A stretch of DNA of 20,135 bases from Planctomycetota bacterium (GTDB lineage: Bacteria > Planctomycetota > Planctomycetia > Planctomycetales > Planctomycetaceae), in assembly GCA_027622115.1 (NCBI GenBank), contig JAQBZS010000015.1, positions 1 through 20,135 of the forward strand. Reading direction: 5' to 3'. This document shows positions 1-8,455 of this stretch, in pieces. The stretch's first letter is position 1; the number at the start of each line of letters is the position of its first letter. The notes under the pieces were generated by a model that saw only the letters and a program-made list of their open reading frames with translations, had not been told where the DNA came from and did not search any database. The position numbers were made by a program, and so were the translations under genes.

Positions 1-1318
1 GGAGTCCGAAGAAATCCACCTGCTCGGCACCACTCGCCACGATCAGGCCGTCGTCGGCCACGTGAATCGCGAATCGCTGGGCACATTCATGCAATGGCAC
101 GAATCCGTGCGGACGCATATCGGCGGCGGTCGTACGAGACGCAGTGAACAACGTCGCTGTGAGCAGCAGAGCGACCGAAAGTCTTTCAATTGCAAGGCTC
201 GGTGTTCGCCACATCGACACATTCGACAAACGTCGACCCGCATCCGAACACCACGACCAAATGTCGCAAACACCGGCACCGATCAGCATCGCTGCGGCAG
301 GTAAAGACACGATGTGATAGTAAGCCGCCCAGCCTTCGCCGGTCGTACGTCCGGTCACAAGATAAAACGCACCCAAAGCCAAACACCAATACAATAAGAC
401 TCGACGGTGCGGATTTGTGATCGCCAGTGGAATCGCACAGGCCGCCAAGCACAATCCAGTCGGCATCCAGATCAAGTCGATCTCAGTCGTCACGATGCCT
501 CGGACGGTGCCCGACAGCGCATCAATAAAACTAAGCGACGTAATTCGACCGTAAGATTCGTTCGAGATGCCCAGCGAGTTCCCATATTCCAACCAGATGC
601 CGTGAGCGTACGCGTACCAGGCCACCGGAATCGCCAAAACAACGCCGGCAAACACCAAGACGTCCTTCCGTCGGAAGGTCGACCAACCGAACGATTGCAA
701 GCAAAGTGGCGCGAAAAGCAAGCCGAGATGAGCCGCCGGTGCTTTCGCAAGGATCGCCAGGGTGGTCATCAACATGGCCGCCCAGAACTGAAACCGCGAT
801 TGGTCGCGGCACCACTGCAAGAAATGATGGACCGCGCCGATGTAGGCGAAGAACATCAACGGCTCCGCTTGTATCGACGACGCCAACCGAACCGAAAGAG
901 GGTTGACCGCATACACCAACATCGCAATTACGACACCCCACGGAGGCAGCACGGCCGCGGCCAGTCGATAGAAATAACAGAGCGCACCCAGCGAAAGCAC
1001 ATAGGACATCACTCGCAAGAGTTCTTCGTGATACCCAAACGCGTGATAAAGCACCGCGCCGCTCCAGGCAAACAGCGGAAACTCCGACTCGACGTACCCC
1101 GGCCCGTCTTCCCGCCAGTCGATCCGAGGCGTAAAGAAGTTCATATCCTCTTCGAAGTAATTACGAGCGATCCCAGCCACGTCGGGTTCGCGCCATGCCT
1201 CGCGCATGGTCCCATCCACCGGACGCCACACATCCACGCAACGAAGCGCGGCGGCCAATACGAACAGCCCAATTATGATGAGTCGAAAACGATCTGCTTG
1301 TTTGGGGGGGGCCGTCAT
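1..1318 (-). CDS. GT39-like (GT-C) membrane glycosyltransferase, 3' end beyond window
   Basis: The reading frame starts at ATG 1318 on the minus strand and stays open to the left edge, so only about 439 N-terminal residues are visible. After a short cytoplasmic start there is a membrane helix (LIIIGLFVLAAALRCVDVW), then an acidic luminal loop with WREPDVAGIARNYFEED and IDWREDGPGYVESEFPLF. This loop resembles the catalytic-Asp loop of bacterial dolichyl-P-mannose mannosyltransferase-like proteins. More hydrophobic helices follow, including SVRLASSIQAEPLMFFAYIG and later GIVTTEIDLIWMPTGLCLAA. GT-C enzymes of this kind move a sugar from a polyprenyl-phosphate donor onto a glycan, lipid or protein on the outer side of the membrane; the substrate here is unknown. 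It is the last visible gene of the nine-gene block and begins 31 nt after the methyltransferase stop. Codons 3-5 contain a run of eight C (see findings). The family call is fairly secure; the exact donor is inference. Confidence 0.8.
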   Translation of the reverse strand, partial: MTAPPKQADRFRLIIIGLFVLAAALRCVDVWRPVDGTMREAWREPDVAGIARNYFEEDMNFFTPRIDWREDGPGYVESEFPLFAWSGAVLYHAFGYHEELLRVMSYVLSLGALCYFYRLAAAVLPPWGVVIAMLVYAVNPLSVRLASSIQAEPLMFFAYIGAVHHFLQWCRDQSRFQFWAAMLMTTLAILAKAPAAHLGLLFAPLCLQSFGWSTFRRKDVLVFAGVVLAIPVAWYAYAHGIWLEYGNSLGISNESYGRITSLSFIDALSGTVRGIVTTEIDLIWMPTGLCLAACAIPLAITNPHRRVLLYWCLALGAFYLVTGRTTGEGWAAYYHIVSLPAAAMLIGAGVCDIWSWCSDAGRRLSNVSMWRTPSLAIERLSVALLLTATLFTASRTTAADMRPHGFVPLHECAQRFAIHVADDGLIVASGAEQVDFFGL

Positions 1319-1349
1319 GTTTCAACACCAATAAGCCTACAAACTTGGG

Positions 1350-2066
1350 TCACGCCTCAACCGGCCTGCGAAACCACAACAGTTCATGCCCGTACCACAG
1401 TCGATTGATTCGTTCGACACGCAAACATTCCATGCCATCCTTTACGACCATCGACCGGACATTGTCCAGTGGTTCGTATCGGATCCATTCTTTCGCAACG
1501 ACCAAGTCATGCAACCGATTCATCCAGGCGCGCCACAACGGCCGGCGACACATATCCTTGTAAATGAACCAGCCGCCGGGACGCACACGCGACACCGCTT
1601 GTGTCAACAGATCGGCTCGCCATCTCGGAGGAACATGGTGCATGACGTCGATTAACGACACGACATCAAACTCTCCATCCGGCCATGCGTCTTGCACACC
1701 ACGGTGGCTGAAGTCCAATACGACATTTCCGGTAACTCGTTGCGATGCGGCCTCAGCGATTGCAATTGCCGATCGACTACTATCAAAGCCAGTCCCGCTG
1801 CGAATTCGACGTGTTTCGGCAAGCAGCGTTAAGAACAATCCGGCACCGCATCCAATGTCCAAGATCTCCGCATCCTGAGGCACAAATTCAATGAATCGCT
1901 CGAAAGGGCAGATGTACGGTCGCAAACACTGAAACTTGCGAGCAACGAACGGCGCGTGTTGAAACAGGCGGACGGCAATACGCGAAAGCCGTGCCGCGTT
2001 GAAATGCTCGCCCGTGAAAACGTCGGTCTCACGAATGTCCAGTTCAGGGTTGGCTTCACAAATCAT
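1350..2066 (-). CDS. Class I SAM-dependent methyltransferase
   Basis: The protein has 238 aa. A Rossmann-type motif I is seen as ILDIGCGAGLFLTLLA, followed by an acidic end of strand 2 (GTGFDSS), motif II/III region FDVVSLIDVMHHVPP and post-motif VRPGGWFIYKD. This is the usual order for class I methyltransferases that act on small molecules, quinones or sugars. The frame is open further upstream to 2246, but that part lies inside the preceding UbiA gene and reads as non-protein-like. I chose ATG 2066 because it follows the UbiA stop by 19 nt and has AAGGA about 9 nt upstream. Its place between a polyprenyl transferase and a GT-C enzyme suggests a methyl group added to a glycan, a sugar or a lipid carrier. 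The acceptor cannot be read from sequence. Confidence 0.85.
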   Translation of the reverse strand: MICEANPELDIRETDVFTGEHFNAARLSRIAVRLFQHAPFVARKFQCLRPYICPFERFIEFVPQDAEILDIGCGAGLFLTLLAETRRIRSGTGFDSSRSAIAIAEAASQRVTGNVVLDFSHRGVQDAWPDGEFDVVSLIDVMHHVPPRWRADLLTQAVSRVRPGGWFIYKDMCRRPLWRAWMNRLHDLVVAKEWIRYEPLDNVRSMVVKDGMECLRVERINRLWYGHELLWFRRPVEA

Positions 2067-2085
2067 CTCAACAAATCCTTGACGG

Positions 2086-3018
2086 CTACCAAGGCATCCA
2101 ATCCGTTGGACCGTAGACCGCGACTGCCGCAGTAACGATCCACAGCACCGCGTTGGCCACGAATGGGCGATCAGCCACGAAGAGCTTGGCGGGGTCACCA
2201 CCGTGGCCTTTTTGGTGTACAAGAAAGAGAAAACGAAACACGCCATAGATTACGAAAGGCGTGGTGATGATCAGCGAATGCGATCCAACACGAGCCACGG
2301 TTCCGTCGGCCATCGTATACAGCGCATAACTTACGACCGCGGCAGCCGCGGACACAGTCATCATCATGTCCAGAAACTCGGGTGAGTAATTCCGTAAGCA
2401 AGCGCGGTGCTTCGCCGCGTTGTCTTGTAAGACTTGAAGTTCGTTGCGGCGTTTTCCGAATCCAACCAACAAAGCGAGTGTCAACGTACACAGGATCAAC
2501 CACGGCGATGCCGGCACGCCGATCGCAACACAACCACCGATGGCACGCAGCACAAAACCGCCCGCGATAAGCATGACGTCGAGGATCTCGACACGTTTGA
2601 GTCGCAACGAATAAGCTACGTTTATCGCGAGGTACAATGACAAGATCACGCCGAGCGAGAAGCTACTGACAAATGCGCTCACAAGACTCAGAGTCGCGAG
2701 CCCGCACATGGCACCTAAGACCTGCGAATGCGAGATTGTCCCAGCCGCAAGTGGTCGCCGACGTTTGGTGGGATGCAGCCGGTCTTCCTCGAAGTCATTC
2801 AAGTCGTTGAGTAAATAGACCGCGCTCGCGGCCGCACAAAACGCCAAATACGCCTGGACACTGAGCAGAATCGCTGCGGGATCGAACAGCGAGTGCGAGA
2901 AAAGTAACGCGCCGAAGACGAGCACATTCTTGACCCAGTGGTGCGGTCGTAGGCTGACTGCCAGAGCATGGCGAACTGCTGCGTGATCGGCGTGCAACTC
3001 GCCCGGACACTGATGCAT
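2086..3018 (-). CDS. UbiA-family prenyltransferase, polyprenyl-phosphate phosphoribosyltransferase-like
   Basis: The product is a 310-aa polytopic membrane protein. The N-terminus RPHHWVKNVLVFGALLFS and the first Asp-rich motif YLLNDLNDFEEDRLHP (residues about 68-82), followed by TKRRRPLAAG, are typical of the branch that includes decaprenyl-phosphate phosphoribosyltransferase. The second conserved segment, YSLRLKRVEILDVMLIAGGF (about 136-155), supplies the other metal-binding Asp. Known members transfer 5-phosphoribose from PRPP to polyprenyl phosphate, the first step towards lipid-linked pentose donors. Several hydrophobic helices follow through to the C-terminus. The gene starts 8 nt after the upstream deacetylase stop, so the two are almost certainly co-transcribed. 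Family membership is strong. That the substrate is PRPP and polyprenyl phosphate is inferred from the motifs. UbiA relatives acting on quinones or haem look different at the N-terminus. Confidence 0.85.
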   Translation of the reverse strand: MHQCPGELHADHAAVRHALAVSLRPHHWVKNVLVFGALLFSHSLFDPAAILLSVQAYLAFCAAASAVYLLNDLNDFEEDRLHPTKRRRPLAAGTISHSQVLGAMCGLATLSLVSAFVSSFSLGVILSLYLAINVAYSLRLKRVEILDVMLIAGGFVLRAIGGCVAIGVPASPWLILCTLTLALLVGFGKRRNELQVLQDNAAKHRACLRNYSPEFLDMMMTVSAAAAVVSYALYTMADGTVARVGSHSLIITTPFVIYGVFRFLFLVHQKGHGGDPAKLFVADRPFVANAVLWIVTAAVAVYGPTDWMPW

Positions 3019-3026
3019 GACTTACC

Positions 3027-4013
3027 TCAGGATTGTTTGCTCGGGATGTTGCACGTGGCATCGCTTCGCGACTTTTCGACTCCGCACATCCGCCTGGCGT
3101 GCTCGCGCATCGTGACGACATCGAATCGTTGACTGAGCATGCTGATATAATGTGCCACAAGTTCGACCTTGCGTCCTCCACTCATTCCCATTGCTGGAAA
3201 AAAAGCGAGGTCGGATTCGTCATCACATCCCAGAAAGTCCAATGGATGCAGTAATAACGACGGTCCGACTCCGAATGCGCGACACATCCCCAGGGCGAAT
3301 CGAAAGTAGCACCGCGCAAGCGTGGGAGAATAACTCGCGAGATACAGCAAGTAACTGACGTGAATCGGCATCTTGAAGATCGGCATGGTCGTGACCGGGA
3401 TTTCAATCAACCGACCCGCGTCGAGTGACCACTTAAACGGTCGCAAAGTGCGAAAGCCCTCCGTGAACTTTCCGAACAATTGCTTGCGCTCTTGCCGCTG
3501 CTTAGCGTCGAGCTTCGAAGTGCAAAAGTAGTACGCTCGTGCCAACGGACCCAAGAACGTCGGAAACGTCGATGCGTCGTATTCATAACCACGTCGAACA
3601 AGCGCGTTTAGCACCGACGTCGAGAAACTGAATCCCGGACCCCGAAAACCGACGGGGCGTTGCCCGGTGACGCGTTCAAGAGCATCCTCGGTCCGCCACA
3701 ATTCGGATTCGATCTCGTCGTCGGAATACAAATGCAGCCACGGTTCGTGATGAAAGGAGTGGTTGCCAATTTCATGGCCCGCATCGGCAATCGACGCCAA
3801 CGCGTCTGCATTCTTGTCCAATGCCGCGTCTTGGCCGACAACGAACACCGTAATCCGTTGTTCGCGTTCGTGTTCGCGGAAAAAGTCGAGAAACCGAGGC
3901 ACGACCACATCCAAATAGCTAGGGAATTGTTCCCAGTCGCGATCGCCATGGGTTTTGAGATAAGACCACTTATTGTCGAGATCCAGCGACAAGCTGGCCA
4001 CTGGTTTGGACAT
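3027..4013 (-). CDS. Polysaccharide deacetylase (NodB/CE4-like), catalytic residues intact
   Basis: The protein has 328 aa with no clear signal peptide. Motif 1 is SLSLDLDNKWSY (D11 and D13, the D-x-D form seen in PgdA-like enzymes). Motif 2 is GHEIGNHSFHHEPW, giving H85 and H89 as metal ligands. Motif 3 is GFRGPGFSFS. A late HPLDF segment fits the last conserved His. Such enzymes remove N- or O-acyl groups from sugars in glycans or lipid-linked precursors. I chose ATG 4013 because GGGAG lies 6 nt upstream. The frame is open to 4073, but that would add 20 poorly conserved residues. With this start the gene overlaps the end of the oxidoreductase by 44 nt, and it ends 8 nt before the UbiA start. 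A role in trimming the glycan made by this locus is inferred from context. Confidence 0.85.
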   Translation of the reverse strand: MSKPVASLSLDLDNKWSYLKTHGDRDWEQFPSYLDVVVPRFLDFFREHEREQRITVFVVGQDAALDKNADALASIADAGHEIGNHSFHHEPWLHLYSDDEIESELWRTEDALERVTGQRPVGFRGPGFSFSTSVLNALVRRGYEYDASTFPTFLGPLARAYYFCTSKLDAKQRQERKQLFGKFTEGFRTLRPFKWSLDAGRLIEIPVTTMPIFKMPIHVSYLLYLASYSPTLARCYFRFALGMCRAFGVGPSLLLHPLDFLGCDDESDLAFFPAMGMSGGRKVELVAHYISMLSQRFDVVTMREHARRMCGVEKSRSDATCNIPSKQS

Positions 4014-5391
4014 TGTGATCTCCCGTTGGTTTGACTGATAGTCGGGGTAACACCGCCGGTAACAAGACGTCATCCACGGTATCGTGTGCCAGCTTAACGG
4101 TCTCGTTGACGTTCAATGTTCCATTCACGATATGAGCCGAATTGACGGCATAGACTCCGGGTAACGACGTTTGCATCGGCGGTAGCGACTGCGAGTAGTT
4201 GATCGTCGACAGACCGACTACATGCCGAACTCTTGAGACGCGGAAGGCCTCGACATCGTCCCGCGAAAAGTGCGGATACATGCGTTCGAGTGCCGCGATG
4301 AATGATGCTTCAATGGCTTCGTCGGATTGTTCGAACAGCCGATCATTGGGTGCCACGTACTTCGGCAAGTACACCAAACTGCGACCGCTGAAGTGAGATC
4401 GGTCCACCAACGCGGACATCTCGATCACCGCCGTAAACGGAACCCATTCGTCCGTGATGTTCGTAACGTAATACGGAGACAGTGGCTGTCGCACCAGCAA
4501 CGACGCACAAACAATGCCTTGATATTGAATGCCGTTCAGCCGCCGATGTTCATCCTGCGTCAATTGTGGACAGATCCTCGAAACGATCGGAGCGGGGGTT
4601 GTCAGCACCACGCGGTCAAAACGTTCGCACGGATCGTCGCGCAAATCGAGTTCCACTTGACCATCTTCAAACGCATGCACTCCGTCGACTTTACACGAGG
4701 TCCTGATTTGTACGCCGTTGCGAAGCAGTAACTCGCGAAGCCGTTCGTTGATCGTGGCATATCCGCCCGGCACGTAGCCGAACATTTCTTTCTTCAGTCC
4801 GGTTCGGCGAGCCGCATACATTCGCGCAATCGTAGCCCAGATAAAGGCCGCAGACGTCTTGTGGTAGTGTTCGCCCAGCTTGGCGCGTAGCAACGGTAGC
4901 CAGATCTTGTGAAAGGCGCGTGCTCCGGACCAGCGTCTCAGCCACTTCTCAACCGGAATCCGTTCCAATCGACGCCAATTCTTGAGTTTGGAGCCCAGGA
5001 AGATTGTCGCTCCCAATCGCAGTTTGCTCAGCAAACCCAGCGGAGGAAACCGTAAGAACTCCAGCGTATTCGACATCGAATACAATTGGCCGTCCGTGAA
5101 GAAGCCGGTTTTGGTTTCGACCCACTGCATCTCGCGTTCGAGACCCAGTTCATCGAGCAGACCGCGGAGATGCATGTCTGACAGTAACGTGACGTGGTAG
5201 TGACGATCCCAGGTGGTGTGATCGTCCAGACTCCACGCATCCGCCAGACCGCCAAGTCGATCGGAGCCTTCGATCAAGGTCACGTCGTGTTGGGCTTGCG
5301 ACAATCGATGAGCGATCGTCATTCCCAGCATGCCACCGCCAACGACCGCCCAACGTAGAGGTTGCGGTTGGTGCATTTTATCTTCCATCAT
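3970..5391 (-). CDS. NAD(P)/FAD-dependent oxidoreductase (amine oxidase/protoporphyrinogen oxidase-like fold)
   Basis: The protein has 473 aa. An N-terminal dinucleotide-binding fold is visible: WAVVGGGMLGMTIAHRL (GGGMLG at residues 18-23), then E41 in VTLIEGSDRLGGLADAW, the flavin-contacting GG motif. A C-terminal FAD segment is seen near GVYAVNSAHIVNGTLNVNET. Members of this broad group are common in surface-polysaccharide loci, where they may oxidise or isomerise a sugar or lipid-linked sugar in the manner of UDP-galactopyranose mutase. The reaction here is not known. ATG 5391 overlaps the upstream stop as ATGA, which suggests translational coupling. A second ATG at 5376 has a better ribosome site (GGAAG 5 nt upstream) and could be the true start, giving 468 aa. 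Placement beside a polyprenyl-phosphate ribosyl-type transferase recalls lipid-linked ribose epimerisation, but the flavin fold is not that of DprE1. Confidence 0.8.
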   Translation of the reverse strand: MMEDKMHQPQPLRWAVVGGGMLGMTIAHRLSQAQHDVTLIEGSDRLGGLADAWSLDDHTTWDRHYHVTLLSDMHLRGLLDELGLEREMQWVETKTGFFTDGQLYSMSNTLEFLRFPPLGLLSKLRLGATIFLGSKLKNWRRLERIPVEKWLRRWSGARAFHKIWLPLLRAKLGEHYHKTSAAFIWATIARMYAARRTGLKKEMFGYVPGGYATINERLRELLLRNGVQIRTSCKVDGVHAFEDGQVELDLRDDPCERFDRVVLTTPAPIVSRICPQLTQDEHRRLNGIQYQGIVCASLLVRQPLSPYYVTNITDEWVPFTAVIEMSALVDRSHFSGRSLVYLPKYVAPNDRLFEQSDEAIEASFIAALERMYPHFSRDDVEAFRVSRVRHVVGLSTINYSQSLPPMQTSLPGVYAVNSAHIVNGTLNVNETVKLAHDTVDDVLLPAVLPRLSVKPTGDHNVQTSGQLVAGSRQ

Positions 5392-6053
5392 GTTGACACC
5401 ATTTCTGCCAGGCGTATGCCGGGGTGGTCTTCACTAAGAATTCCCATCTCGGCGACACGCCCATGAATCGCAGCATATCGCCGATCACATTCCGAACAGG
5501 CCATGCGAATCGAGTCGGGAGGCGGGCCGTCGAACCGTTGCAGCACAAAACCGCACCGACAGATATAGCCCACGCTACGTGCCGACGATCCCACGACAAG
5601 ATGAAAGTCCGGCACGCTCCGCGTCACGACGGATCCCATGCCGATCATTGCGAATCGACCAATCTCGATGTTGCAACCAATTAAGCAACCGGCACCGATC
5701 GTCGCTCCACAACGCACGTGAGTCTGGTATGTGTGTTCGTCGGGTTCCGACGATCGCAGTTCTTGTAAATTCGGAGTCGTCGCACGCGGAAACCGATCAT
5801 TCGTGAAGATGACGCCGGCGGAGATCATGACTCCATCTTCGATGGTGACTCCGTGGCAGATGTAAGCATTCGAGTTGATCTTCACGCGGTTCCCGATCGT
5901 GACTCCATACGCAATTGTGACTTTTCCGCCGATGATGCACTCGTCGCCAATTGTTGTCGAATGCCGGATATGCGCATGGTCCCACACAGCCGTGTCCAGC
6001 CCAAGAAATACGTCGTCTTCAATGATCGCGGTCGGGTGAATTCTGTGTGTCAT
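5388..6053 (-). CDS. Hexapeptide-repeat N-acyltransferase (WbpD/WlbB-like) with C-terminal zinc ribbon
   Basis: The protein has 221 aa. Residues about 5-145 are hexapeptide repeats of a left-handed beta-helix (for example IHPTAIIEDDVFLG, TIGDECIIGGKVTIAYGVTIG). The insertion VIFTNDRFPRATTPN (about 81-95) is the hallmark of the sugar 3-N-acyltransferase branch (WbpD, WlbB, QdtC). These enzymes acylate the amine of a nucleotide-linked amino sugar using acetyl-CoA. After residue 160 comes a short domain with C165-x-C167 and C186-x-x-C189, which looks like a zinc ribbon. ATG 6053 is preceded by AAAAGGA with 8 nt spacing. An in-frame TTG at 6086 also exists but lacks such a site. The gene follows the Gfo/Idh dehydrogenase and precedes the FAD enzyme, and the DegT aminotransferase lies further upstream, so an acylated 3-amino sugar is the likely product. 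Confidence 0.88.
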   Translation of the reverse strand: MTHRIHPTAIIEDDVFLGLDTAVWDHAHIRHSTTIGDECIIGGKVTIAYGVTIGNRVKINSNAYICHGVTIEDGVMISAGVIFTNDRFPRATTPNLQELRSSEPDEHTYQTHVRCGATIGAGCLIGCNIEIGRFAMIGMGSVVTRSVPDFHLVVGSSARSVGYICRCGFVLQRFDGPPPDSIRMACSECDRRYAAIHGRVAEMGILSEDHPGIRLAEMVST

Positions 6054-6089
6054 GCGATTGATCCTTTTCAAGTCGCTGATTTCCAAGTC

Positions 6090-7139
6090 CTATCCGTCAA
6101 CGGCGATAGGTTCGTTGGCCGAGGTGTGCGACCATTCAAGATCGTCAAATCCGACGCGTTGCCACGTCGCGTTATTGATATCTGCGTATGCCGCCTCAAT
6201 CACTTCCACCGACGCCAAAGCGTCCTCGGGAGTTACGACCAAGACCGCTTCACCGCGTATCGATCGTGCAAAGTTTTCAATCTGTGCGCGAAACGCCGCG
6301 ACTTTGTCGTAGCCGCTGCCAAACACGATCCATTCGTGGTCGGAAGATCGCCGGTATTTGGACTCGTTCCAGCCCACCAAGACCGTCCCTTCCGAACCGT
6401 AGATGCTGATGTAATGGGGCTGTTCCTTATTGATGCTCCACGACAAGTCGATGTTGCCCGTGACGCCATGTTCTCCGCGGACGATCATTCGCACGGTGTC
6501 TTCAACCTGTAAGCCTTGCACGCGACGTCCTTCGAAGGCTTGTAAGTCAATGATCGGGCCAAACAAAAATCGCATGATGTCCACCGAGTGCGTGCCGTTG
6601 TCGATCAGCACGCCGCCACCGCTGATGGATGGGCGAGCGTTCCAGCGATGACTCATGTCGACTCGTGCCGCAAACGTGTTCTCGAACAGCACGATGTCGC
6701 CGAGAATGCCGGACGTAATGATGGCTTTGGCCTTAATGACGTCATGCGAAAACCGAAACTTGGATGCCATTGTGAGAATTGTTCCACGAGCGTCCGCGGT
6801 GGCGATCATCTCGCGAGCGCTTCGCGAATCCACGGCCAATGGCTTTTCACAAAGGACGTGCACGCGACGATCCACGAGGTCCAGCGAGATATCGCGATGC
6901 GTGGATGGCGGCGTGCAGATGATGGCGGCGTCGATGTCGATGGAATCGCATAATTCGATGTGAGACGTAAATTCCGGACAGTTGAGTGTCTCGGCCAATC
7001 CGCGAGCGGCATCGAGATTCGTGTCGCACACCGCGACTACGTTGGCGATCTCGCACGCATTAAAGGCTGCTGCATACGCGGACGCGATACGCCCGCTGCC
7101 GATGATCGCGAACCGCACAGGGTCGATCGGTTTAGTCAT
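6090..7139 (-). CDS. Gfo/Idh/MocA-family sugar dehydrogenase
   Basis: The protein has 349 aa. An N-terminal Rossmann fold is shown by FAIIGSGRIASAYAAAF (GSGRIA at 14-19) and an acidic VAVCDTNLDAA. The conserved family Lys is in VLCEKPLAVDS (K99). The C-terminal domain has GGGVLIDNGTHSVDIMR, with D180 and H184 in catalytic positions. Family members oxidise or reduce sugars with a nicotinamide cofactor. In the WlbA/WbpB subgroup they form the 3-keto sugar that a DegT-type aminotransferase then aminates. I chose ATG 7139, since the extension to 7184 adds residues that look non-conserved. The ribosome site is weak (CGGAAACACC). The gene begins 58 nt after the aminotransferase stop and is followed by the acyltransferase, which fits a three-step dehydrogenase, aminotransferase, acyltransferase module. 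The sugar substrate is not determined by the sequence. Confidence 0.87.
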   Translation of the reverse strand: MTKPIDPVRFAIIGSGRIASAYAAAFNACEIANVVAVCDTNLDAARGLAETLNCPEFTSHIELCDSIDIDAAIICTPPSTHRDISLDLVDRRVHVLCEKPLAVDSRSAREMIATADARGTILTMASKFRFSHDVIKAKAIITSGILGDIVLFENTFAARVDMSHRWNARPSISGGGVLIDNGTHSVDIMRFLFGPIIDLQAFEGRRVQGLQVEDTVRMIVRGEHGVTGNIDLSWSINKEQPHYISIYGSEGTVLVGWNESKYRRSSDHEWIVFGSGYDKVAAFRAQIENFARSIRGEAVLVVTPEDALASVEVIEAAYADINNATWQRVGFDDLEWSHTSANEPIAVDG

Positions 7140-7197
7140 GGTGTTTCCGGGTTGATTGATCGTTAAGTACGGGTGCAGAAACAACTCTCGACACGTT

Positions 7198-8445
7198 TTA
7201 CTTCGTTAGTTCCGCAACGGAATCGATGATCGCATCCGCGATAAAGTCAACGTGCCTGTCTTCGAATCGCTCGTTCCAAGGCAGTACCAGCACGTGACTG
7301 AGTGCCGTGTAGGTGCCGGAGAATTTCTCAGGCGAGTAATCCACCGCGGCGGGTCGGGCCAAGTTGAAGGGGAAGCGGCTATTTCCAAAGGTGCGCTGGT
7401 CTCGGAATATCTCACACTCAAAAGCCGGCTTTTGAATGTATCGCGGAGCACAGGCGATGCCGCGATCTTTTAGCAATTGGCCGAGTGCCGGAGCGCCGCC
7501 GCGAATCACTCGCTCATCAACATTGAGGCAATACTTCCAGTACGTATGCACGATTCGCTCGGAAACAAAAGGCGTGGCAAGACCACGTATGCCGTCCAGT
7601 TTGTTGGACAGCTCGATCGCGGAGCGAATTCGCGATCCCACCACCGACTGCAATCGTCCGAGTTGTGCCGCCGCCACGGCTCCCTGGAGTTCGCTCATCC
7701 GATAATTGAGTGCCAGGAAATAGTGGTCGGGTTGTTCGTCGCCGTAGCCCCACGCCTTGTTGATAAACAAAAAGAGTCGACGCGCGATGTCGTCATCATT
7801 CGTGACCACGAGACCACCTTCGCCCGTCGTAATGTGCTTGCCCTGTTGCAAACTGAAGCAGCCGATCGAACCAAGTGTGCCGACGTATTGATCCTGGTGA
7901 GACGACAAGAACGCCTGAGCGCAGTCTTCGATGATCGGTATGCCGCGTGACTTGGCCAACTGCGTGATGGGCTCCATCTCGCATGGGTTCCCGAACAGGT
8001 GCGTAACAATAATGGCTCGTGTTCGGTCGCTGATGACCGCTCGGATACTCTCTGCCGTGACGTTGTAAGTGTGCGGGTCAACGTCGGCGAACACCGGAAT
8101 CGCGCCTTGGTAAAGGATCGGCGTCAGGGCTCCCATGTCGGTGATGGAAGTCGTAATGATTTCGTCGCCCGGTTCCGGATCGATCGCGGCGACGGCCGCA
8201 TGCACCGCGGCGGTTCCCGACGAACAGGCGATGACATGCTTGGCACCAATCATGGATGCAAAAGACGACTCTAATTGCTTGACGAACTGACCCTTGGTGC
8301 TCGTCAGCACGCCGCTGTCTAGAACTTGACGCAGGAATGCGAGTTCTTGCCAGCCGAATGTGCGTCCGCTCGCATCTTGATCGCTGGGGAGATGCAGTGG
8401 AGTTGTTGTCGCAGACGGGGTTTGCGGAAGCGAATCGGTTGACAT
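7198..8445 (-). CDS. DegT/DnrJ/EryC1/StrS-family PLP-dependent sugar aminotransferase
   Basis: The protein has 415 aa. The cofactor-binding features are clear: ACSSGTAAVHAAVAAI (phosphate-binding turn), IIEDCAQAFLSS with D174 contacting the pyridine nitrogen, and FSLQQGKHITTGEGG with K203 as the Schiff-base lysine. WKYCLNV and the late FERH-type end match the fold. Family members transaminate keto-sugars bound to nucleotides; one subgroup makes 3-amino-5-hydroxybenzoate, so a non-sugar substrate cannot be fully excluded. I chose ATG 8445 because AAAGGA lies 6 nt upstream; an upstream in-frame start at 8484 would overlap the preceding gene. It follows the deacetylase/GT2 fusion by 10 nt. About 30 residues precede the usual start of the fold and look unstructured. 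Confidence 0.9.
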   Translation of the reverse strand: MSTDSLPQTPSATTTPLHLPSDQDASGRTFGWQELAFLRQVLDSGVLTSTKGQFVKQLESSFASMIGAKHVIACSSGTAAVHAAVAAIDPEPGDEIITTSITDMGALTPILYQGAIPVFADVDPHTYNVTAESIRAVISDRTRAIIVTHLFGNPCEMEPITQLAKSRGIPIIEDCAQAFLSSHQDQYVGTLGSIGCFSLQQGKHITTGEGGLVVTNDDDIARRLFLFINKAWGYGDEQPDHYFLALNYRMSELQGAVAAAQLGRLQSVVGSRIRSAIELSNKLDGIRGLATPFVSERIVHTYWKYCLNVDERVIRGGAPALGQLLKDRGIACAPRYIQKPAFECEIFRDQRTFGNSRFPFNLARPAAVDYSPEKFSGTYTALSHVLVLPWNERFEDRHVDFIADAIIDSVAELTK

Positions 8446-8455
8446 AACGATTCCT

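Noticed and set aside
407..1408. Plus-strand open frame of 333 codons
   Set aside because: It is the antisense of the GT39-like gene and reads as Arg/His/Pro-rich sequence without domains. The minus-strand frame gives clear membrane helices and family motifs.
2067..2246. Longer N-terminus for the methyltransferase
   Set aside because: The extra 60 codons lie inside the UbiA gene and encode Ser/Cys/Arg-rich sequence, while ATG 2066 has a good ribosome site right after the UbiA stop.
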